Source of the DNA: Arthrobotrys musiformis
Taxonomy: Eukaryota; Ascomycota; Orbiliomycetes; Orbiliales; Orbiliaceae
DNA length: 64,000 bases
Direction of reading: 5' to 3'
NCBI GenBank assembly: GCA_036971715.1
Contig: JAVHJL010000007.1
Coordinates: forward strand, 558,001 to 622,000
The position numbers and the translations under genes are program-made. The notes below the pieces were generated by a model, which was not told where the DNA came from, made no database searches, and was given only the letters and a program-made list of their open reading frames with translations. Positions 10,101 to 23,583 of this stretch are shown piece by piece. Numbering within the stretch: the first letter of the stretch is position 1; every line of letters starts with the position of its first letter.

Positions 10101-13100
10101 TTAACCTCGCGGTGAAGGAATTCCTTTCTCGACATCTGTTGGCTTGGAGAATGGGCTTATGGGAGTAATGGTATTTGAGTCGTCGCCAACAACGATGGCA
10201 GGCATGGGAGCGACTGGGGCGGAGAGGGTGGGAGTATCCTTCTCATCAGAAGTAGGGCACCTTTCTTCGTCCTCATCTTCGTCGGAGTGGTTCCTCTTGC
10301 TGCGGCCGAAAGGCTTCTTCGCGGCTCTCCAAGTGTTTCTGAAGACCCATCCGATGGGGCTGAGAACCCAGCGGGCAAAGAAGTCCCAGACGCGACCGAT
10401 GAAGCGGACGAGTGGGAGACAGAAAACCCAACCGGAACGAACGGCTTCGTCTGGAATAAGTCTGATCACGACTGCCCATGGGAGAGAAACAGCTGCGCAA
10501 ACGATACAGATTGCCCACTGGGAACCGCTGATATGAGTGATAGAGAAGGCGGCACCACCAACATACATGATGAGAACCTGGCCACCAATCATAATGCAGT
10601 TGATACCAATGAAGAAGTAGTTCCTGTGAATTCCGGCGAAGATGTTGAGCTTGTTATCAAGACGACGGTTGTTGAACTCATTGAAAATTTGCATCCAGAC
10701 AAAAGTATTGAATACAATTGTATCAAGTTCGTCCATTTGTTCTTTGGTAGTATAACCGAGGATTTTAGCGCCGCCGAAGTAGAGAGTGAAGGTAACAGCT
10801 AACTGAAAGATAGCCTGGCCAATAATCATCTTCCACATGCGGAGTGTGATAAGTGGTGCCTTCTTTCCAGCTGGCTTGCGATCGAGGATTTCTGGTGTTG
10901 GGGGGTCGGTGGCCAATGCGAGGGCAGCGAACGTGTCCATGATGAGGTTCACCCATAGCAATTGAACGGCAGTGAGAACTGGCTTCATCTGATCGTTGGA
11001 GACGGCAGAAACAAATGCGAGGAGAACGGCTGTGATGTTGACAGTAAGCTGGAATTGGAGGAACTTTTGAACAGCGTCATTGACGGCACGGCCCCACATG
11101 GTAGCCTTGACGATCGACGCGAAATTATCATCCATAAGAATGATAGCGGCGGCCTCTTTAGCGGTTTCAGTTCCGGCGATACCCATGGCGAACCCGACGT
11201 CAGCGGCGTGAAGAGCTGGGGCGTCGTTTGTTCCGTCTCCAGTGCAGGCAACAGTTTCCCCGAGGTCCCTCAGTCTGCGAACCAAGATACGTTTATCTTC
11301 CGGAGAAGAACGGGCGAGAACCTGGAGGCGAGGAAGGATAGCATCCATTTCTGGTTGAGAAAGTTGACGGAAATCGGGGCCTTCCATAACGATGCCACCC
11401 TCGCTATAAATCCCACACTCGGTGGCAATAGCTTTGGCGGTAACGACGTTATCACCAGTGACCATTCTGACGGTGATGCCGGCCTTTTGACACTGAGCGA
11501 CGGCAACCTCAACACCTGGGCGGAGAGGGTCCTGGATACCAACCAAACCGATGAAGACACAGTTGTTAAGGATAGAGCCGAACTCAACAGCGGAGGCATC
11601 ATCTTCACAGAACTTGGCCTCTGCTGGTGGCCATTGAGGGAAATCTTTGTAGAGCATACCGATCGTGCGAAGTGACTTCTCAGCATATGAATTAATGGTT
11701 GCTTCAACTGTAGATCGGTCGTGGGTACTGAAGGCGATAGTTGAGACATCGTTCGAGGAAGAGACATCGGCAAGATAATGGGAGGCAGAGCGTAACATAA
11801 TCTCGGAGGCGCCCTTGACGAAGAGGCGGTATCCGGAGGCGGTTTTGATAGCGACACCCATACACTTGCGGCCAGAATCGAATGGGAAGACCTGAACAAC
11901 ATTGACGTTCGAGCGTTCTTCTGAGACTGGTTGCATACCAAGGAAATCGCGGGCGAGTGTTAGGAGAGCAGTTTCAGTCTTGCTACCAATGAATGTCTTG
12001 ATCCCATTCTCTTCACCCTCAAATGCTGTAGAGTTGATCGCAATGCTTTTTACCAAGAGGTCTTTGACAACTGGTGTAAAGGTAGCGACGGCATCGGTGA
12101 TTGACCTATGGGAAAGTTTCTCTTGAAGATTTTCAGTTGCGGCGAAGCCCTTGCCAACCCCGATAGTGCCGGCGACAACTGTCATTTGATTGGTGGTCAG
12201 GGTTCCGGTCTTGTCAGAGCAGATAGCGGTGGCATTCCCCATGATTTCGCAAGACTTCAAAAGTCTAACCAGATTATTATCCTTAAGCATCCTGGTTGTG
12301 GCGAAGGCGAGCGCTAAAGTTACGGCGAGTGGGAGACCTTCAGGAATGGCAACAACGACGATCGTAACAGCAGTGATGAGGATGTCGGTGAAAACTGAAG
12401 CCTTCTGGGCGGGGGACTCATGGTTTCCGGGCAACTGCACAAGGAACTTAATCAAGAGAACGAAGAACAAAAGACCAGCAGCCCTAAACTCTTAAATTAG
12501 CATTTCCCAAGGTTACGGTCACAGTGCGGATCAAAAACTTACGAGCCACCAAGTTTAGCAATCATACCAGCCAAACGGTTTAGCTTCTCTTGGAGTGGTG
12601 TGGCTTCAGCCTCAGTGCGAAGTGCCATCATGATCTTGCCAAAGCTGGAGTTGACACCAACGGAGGTAGTCATGTAGGTTCCGACACCTTCAAGGACCTT
12701 AGCACCGGAGATGACGAAGGGGTCCATTTTAGCAGTGGCAGTTCCGTTGCGAAGGTGTCTCCAAACTTCTTCACCAGGTGTCTTCTTCATCATATCAGAT
12801 TCGCCGGTCGCGCTAGATTCGTCGCACTTGACATTATGGCCTTCAACAAAGATACCGTCGGTCGGAATGAGATCACCGGGTTCGATATGGACAATGTCGC
12901 CAACCATAAGGTCGTAGACCGAAACCAAGATTGACTTTCCAGATCGAACAACCTTGATCTCCCTCGAGTCCTTTTTCTTATTGAGCTTGACGAATTGCTT
13001 TTCCTTCTGGTAATCGTTGATAGCCCCACTAAACTACTTGTTAGCTGTTGACAGTCAATACAACGATAAGTATCCAAATATCACTTACACTAAAACGACA

Positions 13101-13903
13101 ATGACAATAGCCACAATAATAGCGACACCTTCAATCCAATCTGCACCCTTAACGCCGCTTTCCTCTTCCGATTCAGGGTGCTTTCGAAACGTTTCATAGA
13201 GACCAAGAGCCAGAGAAATAACTGCAGCTGCCGTAAGGAGCAAAAGAATTTCATCTTTATATGCGTTCCACATCAGCCTCCACAAAGGAGTAGCCTTTTT
13301 CTCGGGGAGAGTATTGTCCTTGAAGACTCTAAGTCTATCGGCGTAAGGACCGCTATCACCGGAGTGCGGGATATGAACTGCTTGGCTGTAAGTTTCCTTC
13401 TTGGGTTCATCTTCACTGCTAGTAACAGCTTCATTAAAACTTATAGGAGTACCGATGGTCGTTTCATCAATACTTAAGCCGGTTCGTAAATCCGTTTTTA
13501 GCCCTTTAGCGATACCAAAAACACCTCCCAAAGCTTGGTATGCGGATAACGACTTTGGGTTTAGCATTTTATTCAAATGGCCGGGCGCAAATGCAAACGG
13601 ATTATTTTCAACTTTGAAATCATTTTCTGTTCCCAAATCGGGTTTTAGAGCTTCCTCGGGGCTAACGCCGTCAAACATGCCCACGGAACTCGATCGAGGC
13701 CGTAATGTGGACCCGCCAATGGACGACGCGGTGCTATAATGTCGCACATGATGAGGACCTGCTGTTAGGTAAGAATTTGTCGGAGTAGTTGGAGAGCCAA
13801 AACTCTCGCTCCTCGACCTCCCAGTAGGAGAAGTATTGGCGGGTGTTATTGTAAGATGTTGGTCTGTGCTGACCGTCAGAGATGGCACTGGCTGTTGCGC
13901 CAT
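10101..13903 (-). CDS. Ca2+-transporting P-type ATPase, PMC1/PMCA type
   Basis: Exons in reading order are 13903-13089, 13028-12543 and 12483-10101. Phases join and give 1227 aa. The start is the first ATG (good context, A at -3 and G at +4); the longer open frame upstream begins only with TTG. Motifs in order: GDLIPTDG and ATGESD in the actuator domain, PEGLP in the ion-binding helix, the phosphorylation site CSDKTGTLTTNQM (Asp near residue 524), MVTGDN and TGDGTNDAPAL in the P domain, then C-terminal membrane helices with QLLWVNLIMD. The Ser/Thr/Pro-rich N-terminus of about 90 residues and the acidic C-tail are cytosolic and probably regulatory. Fungal relatives pump Ca2+ into the vacuole. 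I infer the same site but cannot prove it from sequence. Confidence 0.93.
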
Positions 13904-16900
13904 GATGGAGCTGTAATTTTGTAATTCCGCTGAAAACTGTGTTGTTTGTTGTAGTTTGGTTGATAGATGTCGATTCAATTAACCCTTGTTCCTTCGTGAC
14001 GACTTTGTGCAACGACTCGACTCTTCGACTAAATAAAGCAAACGATTCGAGTCTTCCTTCGGCGGTTCTATTATTATAGATTCAACGCCGCTTCGTTTTG
14101 ATATCGGGGCTGTCGAAATCTATTTATGGTATTGCGGGAAAGGGCTATCGACTGCCAGGAAAGGGGTATAAATCCAGAGCCCAGAATGTAAGAAGGGAAA
14201 AATAAAGGTTATGCGGAAAACGATATACGAGGATGGATATCAGAGAAGGCTCAGGTCTTGCCTCGTCCGCGGTGAACGTTAGCTGACCTTTTTATTGGAA
14301 AATGCAGGAACTGCAAGTGAGGCGTTCTTAAGGAGTCGGGTATTCTAACAGCCGCGATCCTTCAGAAATGAAAAAGGGCTTTGGAATATATATTTGTTTC
14401 CCCTCAATTAATACGATGGCAAAAGGAAAGAAATGAGCATTTTTCTGAGGGCGAAGCAAAACCTGCCTTGACAGCTGCTCTGCTTGTGGGCGAGGAATCC
14501 AAAAGTGCTTTATGGGATTGGCATTGTCAACTTGAGCACATGGCCCAGCGCCCTCCACAACCACTACCATGGGCATAAGTAGGTTTGCGTATCTGACGAA
14601 AGAAGGCTGTGCAAAGTCTTGGACAGGGGGCAGGCTGTTGGGAAGTTGCGTTTCCGCGATGTGGTTCAGAGCAATTCCGCTTAGCAAACCATTGCAGGCA
14701 GGACTTTGGCCACCCAAACATCTCTCCTTCTTTTTGTTTTCAGATCCTTTCCATATGATGCTGGAATATTAAAGCTTGATAATCAACAATTGTCGGTGTC
14801 CACTCATGATTTTTAAATTTTATTTTATTTTGTTTGTTTGATTTCTTGGTCTCTTTCTATCACCGCAGCTAGGAAATCGCCTGCAATCGAGGCCCAGGAT
14901 TGATTCGTTCTTGCTTAAACGACGGGTACGTGTTACGGGACTGAGACGGTACCACCACACCACTACTACTACAGGGCGCCTAAAAAGTTATATTCCAAGA
15001 AATCAAGCCGCCCTCAGAGCTCGACAGCTAGCAACCGCAAACAAGAGCATGATAGCCACCTTCATTATTAGTCGCCCGCCTAGTCCTCTTTGCTCAAGAT
15101 CCTTTGGCGCCAACTTTGACAGCTAGGGCTGCGGGTAGGCCCGGTCTCAAACCATTCGTTCGTTATCCTTGAATCTAAGTAAAGAGTTGAAAAAAAAAAA
15201 TTTGCTCCTAGCAAATCTATACGTTCGAGTCGTCAATGTTATCAAAGCTTGCAAAAGCATCTTCAACAGCTTCCTCAGCCGTTGATCTTCTAGATGGACG
15301 GGATCTTGCCGCCAAGGCCCTCCTTCCTAAACTATACCTTTCATGATCTTCCAGAGCTCGCTCCGAAAAGCAGTACCGAATATTATATGTATGTGTCGTC
15401 CAACATATGGGTTGCCAAGTGAGGCCAGCAGCAATATAGAATTTTCCTGGGCGGGCCTAGGCACATGCCCGTGAACAAACGGTTTGGAAATGGCAGCTGG
15501 CAATGGGAATTGACGGGACAGAAAGCTTACTATCAACGGCTTAGGATTAACGTTGAACATCTATGATCAAAAGACTGGACATAATTCCCGATAAGCTTCT
15601 CACACCCTCGGCCACCCGCGGGTTCTTGGAGAACTGTTTTCAGTTAGAATTTCTTGATATCTGCTGTTTCAACGATGCCAAACCTCGCCAATGCAAGGCT
15701 AGTGACGCACTAGCATTGATTGATGAGGTCGGAACTCTCTATCTTGTTGGAAATCCACTTGGCGTCACAATATCATGATCAATCATCAATGTCAAGAACT
15801 GAATCTTGATTCCTGATACGTTCCACCGCTGCCACCCAAGACGTGGGGAAAGAACTAAAGTTCTACACAGCCTCAATACATCCTAGGACTCACTCCATGT
15901 TTGTACGATCAGATATGCAGACAAGACCTTGGGAATTTCCCAAGACATGTTCGATCACGAGGATATATTGCTTATACACTCGCCTCCGTTGGCAACCAAA
16001 AGCTAAGGTCAACGGGGTTTTCTTATGTTACACCGTTTAATCCACCTGCCAACAGCTTATTTCCTCGCCCCAACTTGTGACGAAAATGTGTTGAGGTTTG
16101 GTTGGTGTCAGCCACAAAATTACAACATACTGTGGCTGGTATGTGGCTGTACACACAACGGAGAGTTTCACCAAGTGGCAAAGTACGTATTCCAGGGCCG
16201 GCCTTATGATGTGTATCCCAGGCCCGGCTGGCCCGAAATGCCATAGCGCCTTAAAACGATAGACTTCCCTTCAGTACCCACTTCGATGACTCGACGATCC
16301 CATCAACGATCATAGGGCGAGGCTGTTAGACCACTCTGAGCTGAGGTGGCTAGTAATTGTGGCTTGAACGTCGAATAACATCACAAACAACACAGCGCTG
16401 GGTTAGGCAGCTCTCCAAAGAGGAAAGAGGGCTCGTGGTTATTTGCAAGAGCGAAAAGTGGAAAAAAAACCCTTCTCACCAGTATTTTGCATTGTTCGTG
16501 GCTACCTAATTGTCTGATGCCCCCCCGGACCATAACGGCGTTTTCAATCACTTTCTAATGGATTTTTCCCTGTTATCTTTTCCTCGACTCCCAGTTCTTC
16601 GGGAATTTTTTCAAGGGGTTCCGGGTACGCAGTAAGGTTTTTTGCACTGCCTCAGACGGAGAGTCTTGATGCCCGCTTGGCCCAGCAGGTCTCTAGGTAG
16701 CGACCACCAAGAAACTCCTCCATTGCAAGGCATCACAAAAGTTCTGGTTTCGGATATCTCATGTTAGCTCGCTGTTCCGGAATGCGATTTGCGGACTGGT
16801 GGCCAACGTCGACGAATATCTAAGCCTGGATACGGCCCGACATTCGAACCTAGATCTGATCGATCGTGAAGGATCAGTATTTTTCTCCCTGACACTACCA

Positions 16901-17832
16901 CGTGGACAGCCGTCTAGAGGAGGACGCAGGGCTTTAATCTTAATGTTATATCTCTTTCTTGAGTCTTAAACAAATTGAGAATCAGGGGTGTCAGTTCCAC
17001 TCTAAGCCTTACGAGATTACGAATCGAGACATTACAGCTGGCGGGAAGAAGTTATGCTTATTTCCAAGCGAGGGGAGAGGTATCGGATATGCCCAAATGC
17101 AAGCATTAGAACACGGAAACTTGATGTGGCAGAACAATCGGCCGTTTCTCTTTCAGCTATCCTCCGACACGGGTGCATGCACCTTATTCGACGTCACGTC
17201 GTACCAACAGAACCCACTCTAAGGAATGGAAGCTGGTATCTCTCTCTGTGAATATATTTCCCTCACTATTTGCTAGAGATGGGGAAACCCGTTAAAAAGT
17301 GGGCGCAGCAAAATCCACATATGCAGGGGGGGCGGAAACCTTCCCTTTTTCTTCTTTTGGGCAGGAAACTTCAACATAGCTGTTCACGATTAGCGATATC
17401 TTTTTTTTTTTTTTTCAAAAGTTGGGAAGCTAGCTACGTCACATTCTTGCATACGAGGGGAGGGGGCTTTGATAGAGTTCATTTGGCATGATTAACTTTG
17501 AATCGAAGTTCCCCTACGGGAAACCTAGAACAAAGGGAAAGAATACAACTTCTCTTAGCCTCGAATCCAGGCGCAACTTCTCTAGTCTACTCCAGAAAAA
17601 CTATACATGCAAAAACAAATGTAGATGTTGGAAAATGCCTCGAGAGCACTGCCCGCCATCATGCTGCTTCATGTTAATGATAAAAGTCAGCCGGAAACAG
17701 GCTGCTATAATATTGAGGCTTCCGTGGAATTCACTGGAAATATGGTATCACGGTGCAGTGTTGATCACGATAGAAGAAAAACATGGACTAAATAAGACAG
17801 GAATCCACTGTATGAGACAATTCCGTTATCAT
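13904..17832. other. 3.9 kb intergenic region
   Basis: The left part (to about 14.3 kb) is probably the leader and promoter of the Ca2+-ATPase gene. The rest holds only small ORFs without family features or a consistent splice chain. A T15 run lies at 17401-17415. The minus-strand open frame at 14328-14717 starts with TTG, not ATG. Confidence 0.4.
17401..17415. repeat. poly-T homopolymer
   Basis: A run of 15 T in non-coding DNA about 420 nt beyond the stop codon of the alcohol dehydrogenase gene. Confidence 0.85.
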
Positions 17833-19380
17833 TTATAACTTACTTAAGAAGTTATCCTCTCGCAAATTCTTCTCGTTGACAAGCACGATCCTGTACTGAG
17901 CCTCGGAGCGGTTAAATGATTTGAGGGCCTCGTTAACCTGTGACATCGGGAAAGGATTGATCCAAGTCTTGAGGTCTTGGTCGTTAGCAAGCTGCAACAT
18001 TTCCCTGATCTCCTTGCGAGAACCGACGCATGTTCCTGTGATATTCCTGTTTGTCATCACCAATGTAAACGGGTTGAAGGCTGGGAGGTTTCCGTCTGGG
18101 ATTCCAATTTGGACAAGAGTCCCCATTGGTACTAAAAGGCCGAGATACTCTTGGAGCGGCATATCGGCGGAGTCAACCGTATTGATGATAAGGTCGATTG
18201 TTCTTCCGTATTTCGTAGCCCAGTCGGGCTCGTCTTTGGTGGCTATGAATTTGGTGGCACCCAGTTTGAAGGCATCTCTCCCCTTAAACCGGCTGCGGGA
18301 AATGACTACGACCTCGTCGGCTCCGAGAGCTATTTCATTTCAAAGTTAAATAATTTTAGCCCGGGTGTCGATTTGGAATCAACGGAAACAGGAGGATGCC
18401 ATTACCCTTTGCCCACATAACACCGAAATGACCTAGCCCACCAAAGCCGATGATGCCGACCCTCTTTCCAGGTCCTGCACCGTACCTCCTCAGCGGAGAA
18501 AACATGGCGATGCCACCACACAGCCTATATGCCAACCAATTAGCGAGATGTCCCCATACAAATGCTTCCAAGAAAGGGAGCTCTAAGAGTAAAAGGTATA
18601 GAAGGGAGTAGCATACATCGGAGCCAAGACCTCCGAAGGGACATTGGGATAAGGAGTCAAGTTAATCACAAAGTTTCCAGGTATGCGGGCGTGGTCTGCG
18701 TATCCGCCCATAGTTCTATCTCCATTCTTATGCTTCGTATCATAAGTTAGGACGAAGTCGTTACACTGTAAAAGCCGGGGCCACGTCAGTTAGCCTTCTA
18801 CGGTAATTATAACACTTACGGTCGTAGATTTCCAAAAAACGAAGACATACGTAATTTTCATTGTCGGTCTTGCAGAGATTACAATTCAAACAAGAATCAC
18901 TCTGAGCACCGACACCGACACGGTCTCCGACCTTGATGCCAGTGACTTGGCTGCCAACTCGAACGGCACGACCAACGATTTCGTGGCCGACGACGTTGGG
19001 GAATTCTGGTTCATGCCAGCCCCCCTTCAAGACATGGAGATCAGATCCTGAAGTATAGGAGTGAACATACGTTAGTATTATTTAACCTTAACAAATATAA
19101 TTATAAGTTTATAAGAATCTGCGTGTTGGATTTCGAAATTCCCTGTGTAAATATTTAAATGCAACAAAATATTTGAAGTCTAGCCGGCCCTAGGGCCCTC
19201 CTTGAATTAAGGGTATATAGATCTCAAGTCAATTAACATACCACACACCCCACAATGGGTAACTTCAATATCAACATCAGTCTCCTCCCAAGTTTTAGGA
19301 GTGAAGGACTCCCAAACGAGGTTGCCGTCGGCAGCAGAGATGTCCTTGCCAACCCAACCGTTGAAAGCATCCTTAGCCAT
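17833..19380 (-). CDS. zinc-dependent alcohol dehydrogenase, cinnamyl-alcohol/ADH6-type
   Basis: Five exons, 19380-19242, 19047-18851, 18765-18617, 18524-18406 and 18329-17833, join in phase to give 366 aa, the usual length for the family. Exon 1 ends in CGVC, and the catalytic-zinc motif CGVCGSDLH is completed by exon 2; GHE follows. The structural-zinc cysteines are in SCLNCNLC plus a Cys that opens exon 3. The nucleotide-binding motif is GIIGFGGLGHFGV in exon 4. The order and spacing match NADP-dependent medium-chain dehydrogenases of the yeast ADH6/ADH7 and plant CAD group, which reduce aldehydes to alcohols. The precise substrate is unknown. Most introns here are 50-90 nt, and the first is about 195 nt. 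Confidence 0.9.
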
Positions 19381-22064
19381 GATAGAATTTATCTAAAAAG
19401 GCTGGAATAATTCCTTGGATATCTAGATGTGATGTGTTGGTGACGTTTTATTTTGGCAATGGCAGTCTGTGATATCAAGATCAATTAATTTCAATGGCCG
19501 TCGATGCAAGACTGGATAATTAGGTAATTATAATTGAATTCACGAACTGTTGAAGGAAGAGAGTATAGCTATATTGATCGATGCTCACAATTGACGGTAC
19601 TGAGTAGAGTAATTGGGAGCTGGATTCGCAACCAAAGAGGGACCGAGTCCTATCTTATATAGAACATTAACTCTCAAGATCTAGATCTCTCTCATTCGAA
19701 TATAATTCGAACCTAGATGTAGACAGTAGTATCGCATATATATCATTGACTCTACAATGAGAAAATAGTGGCGGCTGGGGTCTCAACAATTGCCGTTTTT
19801 TTTGGTAAGTACATCCCATCAACTATCACAAAATACTAAAACTTGGTCGGCAATCTATACACCGCACGATACCTACGAATTCGCGGACATCTCGGCCGGC
19901 GAATCGATCGATTGAATTGGGCAAACCACCTTTGTCGACTCACTGAACTTTGCGATCATGGGAATTGCATGCAACTTAACTGCAGACCTGCAGAAGGAGC
20001 AAAAAAAGATCAGTTGGCTCAAGGCTGATACGGCGAAAGGAAGCCCTACATTATTGTCGAGCTCGTGCGAGTACTCAAGTCAGTCGCTGCCGGTATGATA
20101 GTCCGTCCAATTACCAATACTCTAGCATAGCTAACCTGTAACGTGCATCACCATTGAAGGGTCCGGGAGATTTGCGGTTTGGCCGGAACTGATTAATATT
20201 ATAATCTACAAAATATTAGGTCTGGCACATGCACATATCACACATGCATAGCTATGCATGCCACACTAGTCTCTAAACGGTGCCGCATATCGCGCACAAC
20301 GGAACTTATCCAATCAGACCTTAAGCTATCTAAAACCTATCTCCATAAGAGACCCTGAAAAGGAATATGGATATCTTGCTGCGTCAATTAATATCATGAT
20401 ATCACAGTACTGTATGAATTAGCCCATGGCAGATTAGATATTGGCACCCCGCCTCCAAAGCTCTTCAAATGGTATGATAAAGATGAATCATAGCTAGCAG
20501 GAAATTTCAAGTTTTCCTGAATAATATACGCCGGTATACGGAGCGGGCTCGAACTAACCGCGATATCAATATCATATATCAGTTCTAGATCTCTCGGCAC
20601 GTACGCACCAATTGGTACCAATAAGGAGGACTAGTCGGCCGAAAAAAACTCGGACGCGACGGCAAGCGTATGCACATGCATGGAAGGAAATATTCTGCTA
20701 GTGATATTTTGCGTACATGCATATTTCTAGAATTCTGCATATGCCATGAATCGAAACTATAGTAGTCTGGGACGCCCACCTATGCCTTGGAAACTCTAGG
20801 ACTTCCGTTAGCCCCGAGTGGACGGAAGCTCGTTATAATACATTGACGTCGGGTTAAACACTCTGTGTTTCGTTTGTTCCCGACCCCTGCTAGCTAGCTC
20901 CCCACCGCTTAGGTAACCTAAGAATTAGCTGGAGTTAGATAACTTCGTCCAGAACTCCATTTCCCGCCTGCACTTTCCCACGAAACCAAGTTCTGGGCAT
21001 TATTAACAGGCACCCGGCAGTTTGGATTATATCTATGGATTTGTAAAAGTTCCAGGGTTTTTCAGACAAAAACTTGTTGGCAGATGTGTCATGAACTTAA
21101 GCTTTAGAGCGGCTTTGCCGATAATACTGAATAATAATCACGATAAGGTGCTTTTTGTGTTTCGAATTCTCCGAGCACTGGGGGCGATCGAACCCACGCG
21201 TGCTACAAACCCTGCATTCCACTGCGAATATCTTCAGTAGAGTACTCTCAATGTACGGTACATCGATGGCCCAAATCCAAGTCTCGGCGTCGCAATTGAA
21301 CTGCAACCCGTTCTCGAGCGCTCGAGCGCTTGCATGTACGCATGTATGCATGTACGACGTACTATAGTACTACCTATTTGGTCCCATCATATATGGACGT
21401 CATATATTGCCCAAACCCGGTATCGAGGCTAGCCTAAATTATAAACCCCACGCAGATAAGAACAACGCACTTTTAGCTAGCTATAAGACGCAACTATGGG
21501 TCTTTCCAATTTTGCGTGGCTGGCCCACGAGACCAGTCCTTCCTAGACTGTGGGACGGCAAGGTGTCGATGAGGTCTTTATATGCAGCATGTAGGTCAGC
21601 GGATAATTTTGAGAATTCCGCCGAGAATCACTCGATTCTGGTCAAGGAACTTGAAACCCGCCAATGCCGCTGCCAGAGAGCTCACCAGTTTTGGAAATAG
21701 AATTAGAATATCGTTTTCACGATCGTCATTATTTATTGTTTCTAAGCCCTCGACTGATAATATGGAGAATGACGCGAGTGTGGGAGTGTGGGAGAAAGCG
21801 TATCGAGGGCTTAGTTATACCACAAAGAAACAAAAAAAAAGAGCCGCTCTCAAATAGAAATAAAAAAAACAATAAAAAAGTCAGACCGTTTCCCAACCGT
21901 ATAGAAAATCCCGATGAAGAAAAAAAGGAGAGAGAAAAGAAAAAGGAACATAGTGTTAATAGGCGGTAAAACAGGTGAGAATCAACACCTGTCTCAAAAG
22001 TTGTTTTATTCAAATGGTAAGTTTAACTAAAGGGCCTGAATTGACCCGTTGTATAAGCTGGGCT
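19381..22064. other. 2.7 kb intergenic region
   Basis: AT-rich sequence lies upstream of the alcohol dehydrogenase gene and beyond the 3' end of the zinc-knuckle gene. No supported gene was seen. Palindrome-rich patches occur around 20650-20730 and 21310-21375, including a tandem 8-mer cgagcgct at about 21315-21330 and a run rich in catgta/tacgta steps. Confidence 0.4.
21315..21330. repeat. tandem 8-mer, self-complementary
   Basis: Two copies of cgagcgct in tandem. The block is partly palindromic (it contains ctcgag and agcgct) and is followed by gtacgcatgtatgcatgtac-like alternating sequence. No function is assigned. Confidence 0.6.
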
Positions 22065-23583
22065 CTAGGTGGAAGGGGTCCCAATCTGATTCCCAAGTTG
22101 GACCTCAGGTTGAGCCCCGGTTTGAGCCTCGGCTCCATCTTGAGCTCCAGCTTGGGCAGCAGCTCGAGCCGCAGCCTGAGCCGCAACCTGAACAGCCTTC
22201 CTCGCGTCTTCCTCACGGACGAGAGCAACAATCGAATCGATTAACTCGAGCTGCCTATCGATGGGGTACGAGGGAGATTTGTCGAGGCGATCAAGTGGTT
22301 GAAGCCTTTTCCCTTCCTTCAAGCCATAAGGGCCAAATGATTTGGAGTTATCCTTACCATGAAACCCGATTTGTTTATTGACCCCCCCAATAAAATTTGG
22401 GTTAGCCAGCTTGAATGGGCAATACTTGTGAAAATGCATAAAATCCCCACAATAGGTGCATGGCTTCATGCGAGGCTTCGTGGAAGCATATGAGCCGAGG
22501 TTTTTGCCTCCGTAAGTACGCATGTTTTGCCTATGGGGCCCTGGGCCAAAGGAAGAAGAGAATGGGGCAGGCCCGATGGCTCCTGGATGCTTCCTACCTT
22601 GCCATTGCCCAACAAAAGGAGCCTGCAAAGTCATGTGACCCGCCATGAAGGGCGGTTGTGGGTGTAGACCAGCTTGCCATCCACGAAAGTTCTGGGGAGC
22701 AGAAACTCCGTTTGGTTGAATGGGTACCATGGATGGCTGTGCGAGTCCCTGGGTGTGAGCTGGCTTTGATGGCTTCTTGGAAGGAACAGAACCTTTGGCA
22801 GCGCTAGGAATACTGCGAGGAACCCCGTTAATAGAAATTGTCAAGGTCGGCTGCCCAACAGAGACGTTCGGCTCGTAAGAGCTATTGGTGGTGTTCTGGT
22901 CCTTCGTTTGCCAGTGGCCGCTATGAGTAGATACTTCATCAGTAGGACGGGGGTGAGTCAGGCCCCCATCAACGGATTCAGAGTTTGGTAATCCACCGAG
23001 GAGCTGTTTCTCACCAAAACAAGGCGGTTTGATCGTGGCCTTATCGTTGGCGTTTTCAACATCGCTGGGATTTTTAGACCCAGACCCACCCTCGGAAGGG
23101 CGAAGGTTTTTCTCCAACGGTCCTGATGGAGATAATGCACGTGGGGCGGAAGAACGCGAAACCTTTGTAAGTGTGGTTCCGATAGAGCTGGGATTTCCAG
23201 CATCTTTGGAGGAAGCCGTCTCGGTGGAGAGCGGACGGGACGGGACATCTAACGACGTAGCAATTATTCATTAGCAATATATTTTTGAGATAAAGCCTCA
23301 AGTAGCTTGCTACAAGCTGACGAACCTTGGTCTCCAGTCTTATGTTCGGGTGGTTTGGTAACCCCCACCTGGTTGGCAGCGGCACCTAGAAGGAAGCTAA
23401 AAGTGCATCTCCTGTTAGCATTGCTTAATCTTGTCTTGGACGTAAGCTTGCATCTTTGACTCACTTCTTGAGTAGAACTAGACTATCCTTAATCTCGGCG
23501 ATATCAGCCGATTTGGAGTCTAGCTCGGCTCTCATATCCTGAATCATGGAGACAAGATGCTCCCGATTCTTTGGAGATTCCAT
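22065..23583 (-). CDS. Gag-like CCHC zinc-knuckle protein
   Basis: Three exons are proposed: 23583-23465, 23411-23326 and 23248-22065, with consistent phases, giving 462 aa. The N-terminal 40 residues look like a short helix or coiled coil (Met-Glu-Ser-Pro-Lys start). A long Ser/Pro/Gly-rich, probably disordered part follows. Near residues 332-345 lies CTYCGDFMHFHKYC, which fits the retroviral-type zinc knuckle CX2CX4HX4C. A charged segment follows, then an Ala/Gln/Gly-rich tail built on an imperfect GCT/CAG-rich repeat. Such knuckles are typical of retrotransposon Gag and of some RNA-binding proteins. No protease, reverse transcriptase, RNase H or integrase is seen nearby, and the introns argue against an intact element. 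It could be a co-opted Gag or an unrelated nucleic-acid-binding gene. Exon 1 is the least certain: an in-frame TAG sits just before its ATG. Confidence 0.6.

Noticed and set aside
14328..14717. 129-aa minus-strand open frame
   Set aside because: It begins with TTG, not ATG, and has no motifs or splice partners.
21180..21215. Minus-strand tRNA B-box-like sequence (gggttcgatcg)
   Set aside because: No matching acceptor stem or anticodon arm at the right distance.
22049..22381. Gln/Pro/Glu-repeat ORF on the plus strand
   Set aside because: It is the antisense shadow of the Ala/Gln-rich tail of the zinc-knuckle gene.
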